Notes under the pieces: generated by a model
The model's input: the letters and a program-made list of their open reading frames with translations, nothing else
Database searches by the model: none
What the model was told of the DNA's origin: nothing
Part shown: positions 1 through 6,149 of the stretch, in pieces
Position numbering within the stretch: position 1 is the stretch's first letter
How the letters are laid out: every line of letters begins with the position of its first letter
Assembly: GCA_012800805.1 (NCBI GenBank)
Contig: JAAZIO010000144.1
Span: 1-10,991 of the forward strand
Direction of reading: 5' to 3'
DNA length: 10,991 bases
DNA from: Clostridiales bacterium
Lineage (GTDB): Bacteria; Bacillota; Clostridia; Christensenellales; CAG-917
Position numbers and translations under genes: made by a program

Positions 1-48
1 TAAAGCCATCACTTAGAAAACACAATCTCTAATCACTGATAAAATTAA

Positions 49-70
49 AAGCAACGGATTTCCGTTGCTT
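49..70 (-). terminator. Intrinsic terminator of the minus-strand small RNA
   Basis: A perfect 10-bp inverted repeat (49-58 with 61-70, two-base centre) forms a hairpin. Read on the minus strand it is followed by a T-rich run (TTTTAATTTTAT, positions 48 downward), as expected for an intrinsic terminator. On the + strand the bases after the stem are not T-rich, so the minus direction is favoured, although a weak effect on a gene entering from the left cannot be excluded. It sits at the right distance to end the structured RNA that starts near 280. Confidence 0.75.
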
Positions 71-280
71 ATTAACACATCTGTTCGATGTAAAACCCCG
101 CCGTGCCGTGTGACGCAATTTTTTATAAACCCGTATGTTTACGGTGGGTTACTGGCTGTCGAGTTTCGCTGTCTTCCGCTGATAAAAAGATGCGGCCTGA
201 CATTGAAGACCCGAACCCGCCATCCCTTATAATTGCTGTGGTTCAAAATTGATGCGCCATCACGCGCAAAGCAGGTTGTG
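71..280 (-). ncRNA. ssrS: Structured small RNA, probably 6S RNA
   Basis: No protein gene fits here, but the minus strand has a promoter, a foldable body and a terminator. Visible pairings, in + coordinates, are a terminal stem of 146-150/214-218 (GGGTT/AACCC), 171-175/206-210 (GTCTT/AAGAC) and 176-179/192-195 (CCGC/GCGG). A small hairpin at 131-135/140-144 lies on the 3' side of the central bubble. A lower stem starts at 115-120/231-236 (GCAATT/AATTGC), and a closing region pairs CACAACC at the 5' end with GGTT and TGTG near the 3' end. This order of closing stem, bubble with 3'-side hairpin and long terminal stem is the known Gram-positive 6S layout, in which the bubble mimics an open promoter and binds the housekeeping RNA polymerase. 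The length (about 210 nt, 235 with terminator) also fits. The family is inferred from architecture and from a remembered resemblance, not from a covariance search. It does not look like SRP RNA, RNase P RNA or tmRNA. Confidence 0.65.
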
Positions 281-285
281 ATTAT

Positions 286-314
286 ATTTTAACACCGCAT
301 TTTGATAATATCAA
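286..314 (-). promoter_or_regulatory. Sigma-A promoter for the 6S-like RNA
   Basis: On the minus strand TTGATA (309-314) is followed after 17 bp by TAAAAT (286-291). Transcription would start near 279-280, exactly where the closing stem of the RNA begins. The -35 box is one arm of a short inverted repeat (TTGATA, 302-307, and TATCAA, 309-314). Confidence 0.65.
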
Positions 315-360
315 GTCCCAAAATTTGTGTTTTAATGTCAAATCAATTAATTTTTCGGTA

Positions 361-389
361 TTGATAAATACTTAAATTAATGGTATTAT
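361..389 (+). promoter_or_regulatory. Sigma-A promoter of the PAP2 phosphatase gene
   Basis: TTGATA (361-366), a 17-bp spacer and TATTAT (384-389) make a good vegetative promoter in very AT-rich DNA. The predicted start near 396 leaves only a short leader carrying AGGAGGG (401-407) before the ATG at 411. It is divergent from the small-RNA promoter about 50 bp away. The stretch between them (315-360) is AT-rich with nothing else I can name. Confidence 0.7.
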
Positions 390-410
390 TTAGTAATTAA
401 AGGAGGGCTT

Positions 411-1427
411 ATGACTGAGGTTAAAAAGTTAGACAAAAGAACCGTTACCATTATTTCTATAGTGGGTTTTGCGGTGGTTTTTGCCGTATTGCTCGCTTTA
501 GCTTCCATATACGACCTTCAAGTAAGCATGATTTTAACGCGCGGCTCGCTGCCCGCGGGGAACTACTATTCCATAAACCAATTCGGTTTGTTCTTTGAAG
601 CGTTCGGAGCGACTCCCATCTGGCTTGCGATTGCGGTCGCCGGCGTAATATTTTTCTGGAACGCTCCAAGAATTCAAAACACCAACGCAAAATGCAACAA
701 GCGCGCCCTTGCGATATTTGTAATGTGCCTATGCGCGGTTGTCATATGCGTGGGCTTTTACTTCTTTATGTCGGATTTGCTTAAGTATGTTTTTGAACAC
801 ATGGGCGACAAAGACTATTTAGACAAAGGATATGTAATAGGCTTAAATGTTTCGGTTTCCGCGGTCCTTACAGCTCTTTTGTTATTCGCCTGGAAGAACC
901 TTGGCGAAGAAAGGCACAAAAAGCTTTTGTGGTTTGCCCTTGTGATTATCTTTACCGCCGCTTTCTATCTTCTTATTACGGTAATCAAGTCACCCGTCGG
1001 CAGAATGCGCTTTAGAACAATGAACGCCCTTGGCGACGCATCATACAGCGGTTACACCCCGTGGTATGTCATCAACGGTAAACGCAAGATTGCCGGGCTT
1101 CCTTCCGACAGCTGCAAGTCTTTCCCGTCGGGTCACACTTTTTCCGCCGGCGTCATCTATGTAATACTGGCTCTTCCCGACTTGTTTAAAAAGCTCAACA
1201 AGACTTGGGTTAAAGTTCTGCTTTGGCTGATTGCAATAGGATATACGGGAGTGGTGGCGGTAAGCAGAATCGTTGTCGGCGCCCACTATTTCTCCGACGT
1301 ATTGTTTGGCGGAACCATAGCTTTTCTTGCCGCAATGATAGCAAGAGAAATCTTTGTTTTGAAAGGCGAACACTTTAAGAGCCTGTTTTGCAAAAAGAAA
1401 GAAGAGAGCGAAGTAAAGACAGAGTAA
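411..1427 (+). CDS. PAP2-family membrane phosphatase
   Basis: Integral membrane phosphatase of the PAP2 superfamily, which removes phosphate from lipid phosphates such as phosphatidic acid, phosphatidylglycerophosphate or undecaprenyl pyrophosphate. The three signature motifs are present: K193 to R200 (KSPVGRMR; the usual Pro after the Arg is Phe here), PSGH at 239-242 with the catalytic His242, and SRIVVGAH at 285-292 followed by Asp296. Hydrophobic stretches near 11-31, 58-83, 98-120, 143-161, 171-191, 267-284 and 299-315 predict about seven membrane spans, with the active site on the outer face as is usual for the family. At 338 aa it is longer than minimal PAP2 proteins (about 200 aa) because of extra N-terminal membrane segments. 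AGGAGGG seven bases upstream supports the start. It has its own promoter and terminator, so it is monocistronic. Lipid recycling (undecaprenyl pyrophosphate) is a guess; the substrate cannot be read from the sequence. Confidence 0.9.
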   Translation: MTEVKKLDKRTVTIISIVGFAVVFAVLLALASIYDLQVSMILTRGSLPAGNYYSINQFGLFFEAFGATPIWLAIAVAGVIFFWNAPRIQNTNAKCNKRALAIFVMCLCAVVICVGFYFFMSDLLKYVFEHMGDKDYLDKGYVIGLNVSVSAVLTALLLFAWKNLGEERHKKLLWFALVIIFTAAFYLLITVIKSPVGRMRFRTMNALGDASYSGYTPWYVINGKRKIAGLPSDSCKSFPSGHTFSAGVIYVILALPDLFKKLNKTWVKVLLWLIAIGYTGVVAVSRIVVGAHYFSDVLFGGTIAFLAAMIAREIFVLKGEHFKSLFCKKKEESEVKTE

Positions 1428-1432
1428 TTTAT

Positions 1433-1459
1433 AAAGACTTCCGAATATCGGAAGTCTTT
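1433..1459 (+). terminator. Strong intrinsic terminator after the PAP2 gene
   Basis: A perfect 12-bp stem (1433-1444 with 1448-1459) with a 3-base loop ends in TTTT, six bases after the stop codon. It separates the phosphatase from upp. Confidence 0.88.
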
Positions 1460-1487
1460 TGATTAAGAATATTGTTGAGGGTATACA

Positions 1488-2126
1488 GTGGAAAATTATA
1501 AGAATGTAACAATACTGGAACATCCTTTGATAAGGCATAAGATAGCGATACTTCGCGACGAAAACACGGGGATGAAAGAATTCAGGGAGCTGATTGAGGA
1601 AATCACCATGCTCATGGCCTTTGAAAGCTTTAAAGATGTTCCCACAAAAACAGTTACCGTAAAAACACCGCTCGAGAGCGTGGAGCAGGAAGTGGTGGCC
1701 GAAAGGTCAATTGCCATTATTCCGATTCTCCGCGCGGGGTTAGGCATGGTTAACGGAGTTCACAAGCTTTTTCCCAACGCAAAGGTGGGTCATATCGGGC
1801 TGTTTCGGGATGAAGAAAAGTTAAGCCCCGTGGAATACTACTGCAAGCTGCCCGACGGCATAGAAAATATGACGGCGATACTGCTTGACCCCATGCTTGC
1901 CACGGGCGGCAGCGCAAGCGCCGCTATAGACTGCCTTAAAAAGCGGGGCGTAAAGCGTATCAAACTGATGTCAATCATTGCGGCGCCTAAGGGAGTTGAA
2001 AAAGTTACGGGGGAACATGATGATGTATCGGTTTACATCGCCGCACTGGACAGAGAGCTAAACGAGCACGGCTATATACTTCCGGGGCTTGGTGACGCAG
2101 GAGACAGACTTTTCGGAACAAAATAG
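1488..2126 (+). CDS. upp: Uracil phosphoribosyltransferase
   Basis: Cytosolic salvage enzyme converting uracil plus PRPP to UMP and pyrophosphate. The protein is 212 aa (family about 209). The opening region with [17 protein letters not shown] (11-27) and [10 protein letters not shown] (31-40) is typical. The PRPP loop is at 131-142 ([12 protein letters not shown]), [11 protein letters not shown] (77-87) precedes it, and the C-terminus [12 protein letters not shown] (200-211) is the family's uracil-binding end. The start is GTG at 1488: GAGGG (1477-1481) lies six bases upstream and no other start preserves the N-terminal motif. It is the first gene of a pyrimidine salvage and NAD operon; free uracil could come from the nucleoside phosphorylase encoded downstream. 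No promoter of its own is convincing in the 28 bp after the preceding terminator, so expression may rely on a weak promoter or read-through. Confidence 0.96.
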   Translation: MENYKNVTILEHPLIRHKIAILRDENTGMKEFRELIEEITMLMAFESFKDVPTKTVTVKTPLESVEQEVVAERSIAIIPILRAGLGMVNGVHKLFPNAKVGHIGLFRDEEKLSPVEYYCKLPDGIENMTAILLDPMLATGGSASAAIDCLKKRGVKRIKLMSIIAAPKGVEKVTGEHDDVSVYIAALDRELNEHGYILPGLGDAGDRLFGTK

Positions 2127-2133
2127 AGGCTTT

Positions 2134-3279
2134 ATGAACATACTGATTTTCGGCGGAGCTTTTGACCCTCCGCACGGCGAACACAAAAGAATACTGTCTG
2201 AGACGCTGAATTATCTAAGGGATAAGGGAATTATAATAGACAAAACCGTTATAGTTCCCACATACAACCCTCCGCACAAAGAAGGAGCGTTCTTTTCATT
2301 CGATACCCGTTTTAAAATGTGCGAGGCTTTTTTTGAGGGCTGCGAAGTTTCGGATATCGAAAAAAGACGGGGTGAGAACAACTATACCTGTGAGGTTTTG
2401 AAAGAGTTTAAAAGCGAGGGGCACTTATACTATCTTGTCGGCGGCGACAGTCTGATGAGGATAGATGGCTGGCATAAGCCGAAAGAAATATTCTCGCTTG
2501 CCAGCATTGTCGCGGTTAAAAGGTCGGGCTACACTCTGCCCGAGGTCAAAGCGGATGAGCTAAGGAAAAAATACGGCAGCGACATTAAAATTCTTACGCC
2601 TGATATCGAGGGTGAAAACATTTCATCCACAATGCTTAAAGCCCGCGCATTGATGGGAGATTTTTCGGAGCTATCCGAAACGGTTAAAGAGATTATAATA
2701 AATAGCAAAGAAGCCGAAAAATATTACGATATTTTAAGAAAACTAAAATCGTATCAAAGCGAAAGCCTTTTTTACCACAGCAAAATGACGGTGCTTAGAG
2801 CGGTCGATATAAACTCCTATCACAACCTTAAAATTCCATTTGAAAAGGTGTTTTTATCCGCTCTTTTACACGACAACGCAAAGGAAAGGCTTACTCTTGA
2901 CGGCTTTGATGTCCCCGCCGACGCAATCGGCACCCCCGTATTGCACCAGTTCCTTGGAGCGGAGAAGGCCAAAAGGGATTTTGGCATAACGGATGAAGAT
3001 ATCCTATCCGCCATACGGTATCACACAACGGGCAGGGCGGGGATGTCTACGCTTGAAAAACTGATATATTCCGCCGATATGCTCTCGTTTGACCGGGATT
3101 ATCCCGATATTGACAAACTTGTTGCCGCTATCTATAATGATTTTGAAGACGGCTTTTTCGCCACGCTGAAACACGGCTATGAATTCGTCATAAAAAAGGG
3201 AGTGAAAATATATCCCTTGACGGAAACGGCATATAATTACTACAAAAAAGAGGAAAAGAATGAATGCTCAAGAAGTTGA
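2134..3279 (+). CDS. nadD: Fused NadD (nicotinate-nucleotide adenylyltransferase) and YqeK (HD-domain Ap4A hydrolase)
   Basis: Bifunctional protein of 381 aa. Residues 1 to about 200 are NadD, which adenylates nicotinate mononucleotide to deamido-NAD: GGAFDPPHGEH (7-17, nucleotidyl-transferase HxGH motif), TYNPPHKEG (43-51), GGDS (103-106), W113 and the ISSTMLKAR motif (163-171). Residues about 205-381 are a YqeK-type HD domain: candidate metal ligands His215, His246-Asp247 (LLHDNAK), His271, His297 (RYHTTG) and Asp315 (YSADML). YqeK proteins hydrolyse Ap4A symmetrically to two ADP. In most Firmicutes nadD and yqeK are separate neighbours, so this is an in-frame fusion of an existing pair, with rsfS following as usual. 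I chose ATG 2134, where the conserved MNILIFGGAF begins; the in-frame ATG at 2089 lies inside upp and adds 15 residues with no family match. AGAGG (2125-2129) precedes it. I see no sign that either half is decayed. Confidence 0.93.
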   Translation: MNILIFGGAFDPPHGEHKRILSETLNYLRDKGIIIDKTVIVPTYNPPHKEGAFFSFDTRFKMCEAFFEGCEVSDIEKRRGENNYTCEVLKEFKSEGHLYYLVGGDSLMRIDGWHKPKEIFSLASIVAVKRSGYTLPEVKADELRKKYGSDIKILTPDIEGENISSTMLKARALMGDFSELSETVKEIIINSKEAEKYYDILRKLKSYQSESLFYHSKMTVLRAVDINSYHNLKIPFEKVFLSALLHDNAKERLTLDGFDVPADAIGTPVLHQFLGAEKAKRDFGITDEDILSAIRYHTTGRAGMSTLEKLIYSADMLSFDRDYPDIDKLVAAIYNDFEDGFFATLKHGYEFVIKKGVKIYPLTETAYNYYKKEEKNECSRS

Positions 3280-3628
3280 AAATTTAAAGTATCAAATAGC
3301 GCAAGTCCTTGACGAGAAAAACGCAATCGACATTAAAATTTTAAAAGTAGGCGAAATGACCATCGTCGCGGATTATTTTATTATCTGCACCGGCAAAAGC
3401 AACCAGCACGTTAAAGCGCTTGCCGATAACCTTATAGAGAAAATGGAAGAGCTTGGCGTCACGGCGCTAAGGAGCGACGGTATAAGAGACGGCAAATGGG
3501 CGGTTGTGGACTATGGCTCCATAATGGTTCACATATTCAACGACGAAACCCGCCTTTTCTACTGCCTTGAAAAGCTTTGGACCAACGAAGAAGGCACAAA
3601 CCTTGAAACTTACAAAAAAGACGAATAA
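3260..3628 (+). CDS. rsfS: Ribosome silencing factor RsfS (YbeB/iojap)
   Basis: Small cytosolic protein that binds uL14 on the large subunit and blocks subunit joining when nutrients are scarce. The family signature is clear: VADYFIICTGKSNQHVKALAD (from V36 to D56, with D38), WAVVDYGSIMVHIF (80-93) and RLFYCLEKLW (98-107). Length is 122 aa, normal for the family. The start ATG lies 20 bp inside the end of the NadD-YqeK frame with AGAGGA (3249-3254) just upstream, so translation is probably coupled. The order nadD-yqeK-rsfS is conserved in Firmicutes and supports the call. Confidence 0.95.
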   Translation: MNAQEVENLKYQIAQVLDEKNAIDIKILKVGEMTIVADYFIICTGKSNQHVKALADNLIEKMEELGVTALRSDGIRDGKWAVVDYGSIMVHIFNDETRLFYCLEKLWTNEEGTNLETYKKDE

Positions 3629-3658
3629 AAACCAAAAAATGGAAAATCCTAAGGATGT

Positions 3659-3979
3659 ATGATATTATTTCCTTTGGATTTTGAAGCGGTCACATACGAT
3701 GAGGATTTATCACGCCTTATCTGCCAAATCGAGGGCGTTACATCCTGCGTATATGTAGCAAATCAAGAGGTGGGAGTTTTGGCGGTTTTAACAGAGCCTT
3801 TGCTCCTCAGGTCCTCCAGAAAAAAATTGATTGAGGAAATCGAAGCCGCGCTTTCCCGCTCGGATTTAAAACTGAAAAGAATTGCCGTAACATTTTCGCC
3901 TGAGCTATACGGAAAGTGCCTGCTTGACCCCACGGACGAAGAGATTAACGGCATATACAGCGCGGCGCTTAAAGGTTGA
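3659..3979 (+). CDS. Hypothetical protein, 106 aa, possibly YhcN/YlaJ-like fold
   Basis: I do not recognise this gene with confidence. It encodes 106 aa with no signal peptide, lipobox or membrane span, so it is probably cytosolic. Residues 16-45 (LSRLICQIEGV, then SCVYVANQEVGVLAVL) followed by a charged helix (54-66, RKKLIEEIEAALS) and a strand (73-80, KRIAVTFS) with PELYG suggest an alternating beta-alpha-beta domain. The pattern 'IEGV, beta hairpin, helix, V-x-V-(S/T) plus P-E/D-L' resembles YhcN/YlaJ sporulation proteins, but those normally carry a lipoprotein signal, absent here. AAGGA (3651-3655) lies just three bases before the ATG. The gene sits tightly between rsfS (30-bp gap) and the nucleoside phosphorylase (1-bp gap), with codon use like its neighbours, so it is very likely a real gene. 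Confidence 0.75.
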   Translation: MILFPLDFEAVTYDEDLSRLICQIEGVTSCVYVANQEVGVLAVLTEPLLLRSSRKKLIEEIEAALSRSDLKLKRIAVTFSPELYGKCLLDPTDEEINGIYSAALKG

Positions 3980-3980
3980 T

Positions 3981-5255
3981 ATGAATATTATCGATATTAT
4001 CGAAAAAAAGAAAAAGGCGATCTCCCTCAATAGAGCGGAGATTGACTTTTTTATTAAAGGCATTGTTTCGGGGCAGGTCAAGGATTATCAAGCCTCAGCG
4101 CTCCTTATGGCTATCTGTATAAACGGAATGGATAAGGAGGAAACATTCTATCTTACAGACAGTATACTGAACTCGGGCGATAAGGTTGACCTTAAAGGGA
4201 TAAAGGGAATAACCGCCGACAAGCACAGCACGGGCGGCGTTGGCGATTCCACAACCTTTGTTGTGGCGCCCGCCCTTGCCGCATACGGAATAAAGTGCGC
4301 CAAAATGAGCGGCAGAGGCCTTGGCTTTACGGGCGGGACACTGGATAAACTTGAATCCTTTGACGGAATCGATATAAATTTGACACCCGCGCGGTTCATA
4401 AAACAGGTTAACGAAATAGGAATTGCGGTAACGGGACAGAGCGCTTCGCTGTGCCCCGCGGATAAAATACTATATGCCTTAAGAGATGTAACGGGGACTG
4501 TTGACAGCTTGCCGCTGATAGCTTCAAGCATAATGTCCAAAAAGCTCGCTGTCGGGGCGGACATCATCGTGCTTGACGTCAAAACGGGAGACGGCTCGCT
4601 TATGGGAAGCTATAATCGCTCGTTTGAACTTGCGCAGGCAATGGTGGAAATCGGCAAAGCGGCGGGCAAAAAAGCGGCGGCAGTCATCACATCTATGGAC
4701 GAGCCGCTTGACAGCTACATAGGAAATTCGCTTGAGATTAAAGGCGCCATTGAGACGCTTGAGGGCGAAAGGAACCTGCTGTTTGAGGTATCAAAAAAAC
4801 TTTTTGCTTTAACCCTTGAGCTTGCGGGCGTGAGCGGTGATGAAGCGGAGAAAGCATTCTACAAGGTGATAGATGACGGCTTTGCCCTAAAGAAATTTTA
4901 TGAAATGCTGAAAGCTCAGGGCGTAAAGGATTTTACCCTTAAAGAGGCGGAGCGTAAAACCGTGGTTGAGGCGGACGTGGACGGCTATGTATCAAAAGTC
5001 GCGGCTAGAAAGCTGGGACTTACGGTCATGCGCATGGGCGGCGGAAGAACGGTCGCAACCGATACCATAGACCACACGGTGGGAATTAAAATTCTAAAGC
5101 GGGCGGGAGATAAAGTGATAAAAGGCGAGCCGCTTGCTATAATCTATCACAACAAAAAAGAAATTGACGAAGTGATTAAAGACACAAAAGAAGCGTTTAA
5201 TATTGATAGCGATAAAACGCAGCCAAATAAACTTATATACGGGGTGGTCAAATGA
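3981..5255 (+). CDS. pdp: Pyrimidine-nucleoside phosphorylase
   Basis: Cytosolic enzyme that splits uridine and thymidine or deoxyuridine with phosphate into base plus (deoxy)ribose-1-phosphate. The 424-aa length is usual. Motifs: phosphate-binding KHSTGGVGD (81-89), SGRGLGFTGGTLDKLE (110-125), and the substrate set R168, S183, K187 in the region ALRDVTGTVDSLPL to SKKLA, which aligns with R171, S186 and K190 of E. coli thymidine phosphorylase. The C-terminal lipoyl-like domain (about 330-424) is complete. Lys108 just before M-S-G-R-G, where E. coli DeoA has Met, is what I recall for the broader-specificity Gram-positive enzyme, so I prefer pdp over deoA. The start is ATG 3981 with AAAGG (3971-3975); the in-frame ATG at 3924 overlaps the previous gene and adds unrelated residues. 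Translation overlaps deoC by four bases, linking uracil release (for Upp) and deoxyribose use (DeoC). Confidence 0.95.
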   Translation: MNIIDIIEKKKKAISLNRAEIDFFIKGIVSGQVKDYQASALLMAICINGMDKEETFYLTDSILNSGDKVDLKGIKGITADKHSTGGVGDSTTFVVAPALAAYGIKCAKMSGRGLGFTGGTLDKLESFDGIDINLTPARFIKQVNEIGIAVTGQSASLCPADKILYALRDVTGTVDSLPLIASSIMSKKLAVGADIIVLDVKTGDGSLMGSYNRSFELAQAMVEIGKAAGKKAAAVITSMDEPLDSYIGNSLEIKGAIETLEGERNLLFEVSKKLFALTLELAGVSGDEAEKAFYKVIDDGFALKKFYEMLKAQGVKDFTLKEAERKTVVEADVDGYVSKVAARKLGLTVMRMGGGRTVATDTIDHTVGIKILKRAGDKVIKGEPLAIIYHNKKEIDEVIKDTKEAFNIDSDKTQPNKLIYGVVK

Positions 5256-5878
5256 TAAAACTTGAAAGCTATATAGACTACACCTGCCTTAAGGCGGACG
5301 CCACGGCCAAAGACATTGAAAGCCTTGTAGGAGAGGCAAAAAGGCGCGGATTTTACGGCGTATGCGTAAACCCTTATTATGTTCCATATGCCAAAAAACT
5401 TTGCGAAGGCAGCGATGTGAAAGTAGTTACCGTATGCGGATTTCCTCTTGGACAGAGCGTAAGCGCGGTTAAAGCCTGCGAAGCTGCGGTTGCGGTTTCG
5501 GACGGCGCCGATGAAGTGGATATGGTCATTAACATCGGGGCGCTTAAAAGCGGCAAAGACAAGATTGTGGAGGACGATATAATAGCCGTAGTAAAATGCG
5601 GCGTTCCCGTTAAGGTCATTCTTGAAGCGGGGCTTTTGACGGACGAGGAGATAATAAGAGCCGTGGAAATAGCGATAAAGGCGGGCGCGGACTTTGTCAA
5701 AACCAGCACGGGATTTTTGGCGGGCGGCGCCACCGAACACGCTGTATCGCTTATGGCAAAGGCGGCAAAAGGAAGAATAAAAATAAAAGCTTCGGGCGGG
5801 ATAAGAACAAAAGAGGCGGCTTTGAAATTCATTGAGTTGGGCGCGGACAGAATAGGCGCGTCCCGTATGTCCGAGTAA
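5252..5878 (+). CDS. deoC: Deoxyribose-phosphate aldolase
   Basis: Class I aldolase that cleaves 2-deoxyribose-5-phosphate to glyceraldehyde-3-phosphate and acetaldehyde, completing deoxynucleoside breakdown. The TIM-barrel motifs are in order: VCVNPYYV (37-44), VCGFPLGQ (61-68), DEVDMVINIGALK (87-99, with Asp90), VKVILEAGLL (120-129), the Schiff-base lysine K150 in KTSTGF and the proton-relay lysine K179 in KASGGIRT. The end, RIGASRMSE, stops just after the last phosphate-binding strand. At 208 aa it is at the short end of the family (220-260), lacking the usual C-terminal tail. The start ATG overlaps the stop of pdp as ATGA, with GGGGTGG upstream, so the two are translationally coupled. Phosphopentomutase, needed to connect the two enzymes, is not in the window. 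Confidence 0.95.
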   Translation: MIKLESYIDYTCLKADATAKDIESLVGEAKRRGFYGVCVNPYYVPYAKKLCEGSDVKVVTVCGFPLGQSVSAVKACEAAVAVSDGADEVDMVINIGALKSGKDKIVEDDIIAVVKCGVPVKVILEAGLLTDEEIIRAVEIAIKAGADFVKTSTGFLAGGATEHAVSLMAKAAKGRIKIKASGGIRTKEAALKFIELGADRIGASRMSE

Positions 5879-5890
5879 AACTTTTTTGAA

Positions 5891-5950
5891 AAGCTTTTAT
5901 TAAATAAGAAATATAATATAAAGTTTTTATTAAATAAGAAATGTAATATT
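5891..5950. repeat. Two tandem copies of an AT-rich 30-bp unit
   Basis: Positions 5891-5920 and 5921-5950 are direct repeats differing at only three of 30 bases (unit positions 4, 23 and 30). Each contains the near-palindrome TTATTAAATAA. The array fills much of the gap between deoC and the ribU promoter; the second copy ends 14 bp before the -35 box, within reach of an UP element or a regulator. There are only two copies and no spacer, so it is not a CRISPR array. Function unknown. Confidence 0.85.
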
Positions 5951-5964
5951 GAAATAAACATTAC

Positions 5965-5993
5965 TTGACATATACTGTCTCTGGTGTTAATAT
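5965..5993 (+). promoter_or_regulatory. Extended -10 sigma-A promoter of the riboswitch operon
   Basis: A consensus TTGACA (5965-5970) is separated by 17 bp from TAATAT (5988-5993), and TGT directly before the -10 makes it an extended -10 promoter. Transcription should start near 6000, at the first bases of the FMN aptamer. AT-rich DNA immediately upstream could act as an UP element. Confidence 0.8.
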
Positions 5994-6000
5994 TAACTTG

Positions 6001-6104
6001 CTTCAGGGCGGGGTGCGATTCCCCACCGGCGGTGACAGTCCGCGAGCCTTTTGGCTGATTAGGTGAAATTCCTAAACCGACGGTATAGTCCGGATGGAAG
6101 AGGC
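6001..6104 (+). promoter_or_regulatory. FMN riboswitch aptamer (RFN element)
   Basis: All core blocks of the RFN element are readable in order: AGGGCGGGGTG (6005-6015), ATTCCCCACCGGCGGT (6018-6033), CAGTCCGCGAGCC (6036-6048), GATTAGGTGAAATTCC (6057-6072), ACCGACGGTATAGTC (6076-6090) and CGGATGGAAGAGG (6091-6103). P1 can form between CTTC (6001-6004) and GAAG (6097-6100). The element senses flavin mononucleotide and normally reduces expression of riboflavin synthesis or uptake genes. The ribU reading frame immediately downstream fits this role. Confidence 0.96.
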
Positions 6105-6109
6105 TGCGC

Positions 6110-6139
6110 GCTTTGCCTTGGGCAGAGCTTTTTTATTTT
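6110..6139 (+). terminator. Riboswitch expression platform: intrinsic terminator
   Basis: GCTTTGCC (6110-6117) pairs with GGCAGAGC (6121-6128), eight pairs with one G-U, around a 3-base loop, and is followed by TTTTTTATTTT (6129-6139). It lies between the aptamer and the ribU Shine-Dalgarno GGGAGGG (6140-6146), so control is probably transcriptional. A competing pairing of 6098-6107 with 6122-6133 would use the 3' strand of P1 and break the terminator, so it could serve as the antiterminator. Confidence 0.88.
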
Positions 6140-6149
6140 GGGAGGGAAT

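Noticed and set aside
71..280. SRP RNA, RNase P RNA or tmRNA as identity of the left-edge RNA.
   Set aside because: The conserved blocks I would expect (the SRP apical loop, the RNase P core segments, the tmRNA tRNA-like ends) are not seen. The layout matches 6S better.
1459..1487. TTGATT, 17 bp, TATACA looks like a promoter just before upp.
   Set aside because: Transcription would start about seven bases downstream, inside the upp start region, leaving no ribosome site. The -35 also overlaps the terminator stem.
1041..1538. Long minus-strand open frames opposite the PAP2 gene, deoC and other genes.
   Set aside because: They lie antisense to genes with clear family motifs, have no ribosome sites or recognisable motifs, and arise from codon bias.
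5881..5900. Possible terminator after deoC (CTTTT, TTG, AAAAG, then CTTTTATT).
   Set aside because: A 5-bp nearly all A-T stem is too weak to call. No clear terminator ends this operon.
5891..5950. Short CRISPR-like repeat.
   Set aside because: Only two copies, directly abutting with no spacer, and no cas gene nearby.
6063..6149. In-frame ATG 6063 as start of the RibU-TsaE protein.
   Set aside because: It lies within the FMN aptamer, and the added residues would be translated from riboswitch and terminator sequence. The ATG at 6150 has a strong ribosome site.
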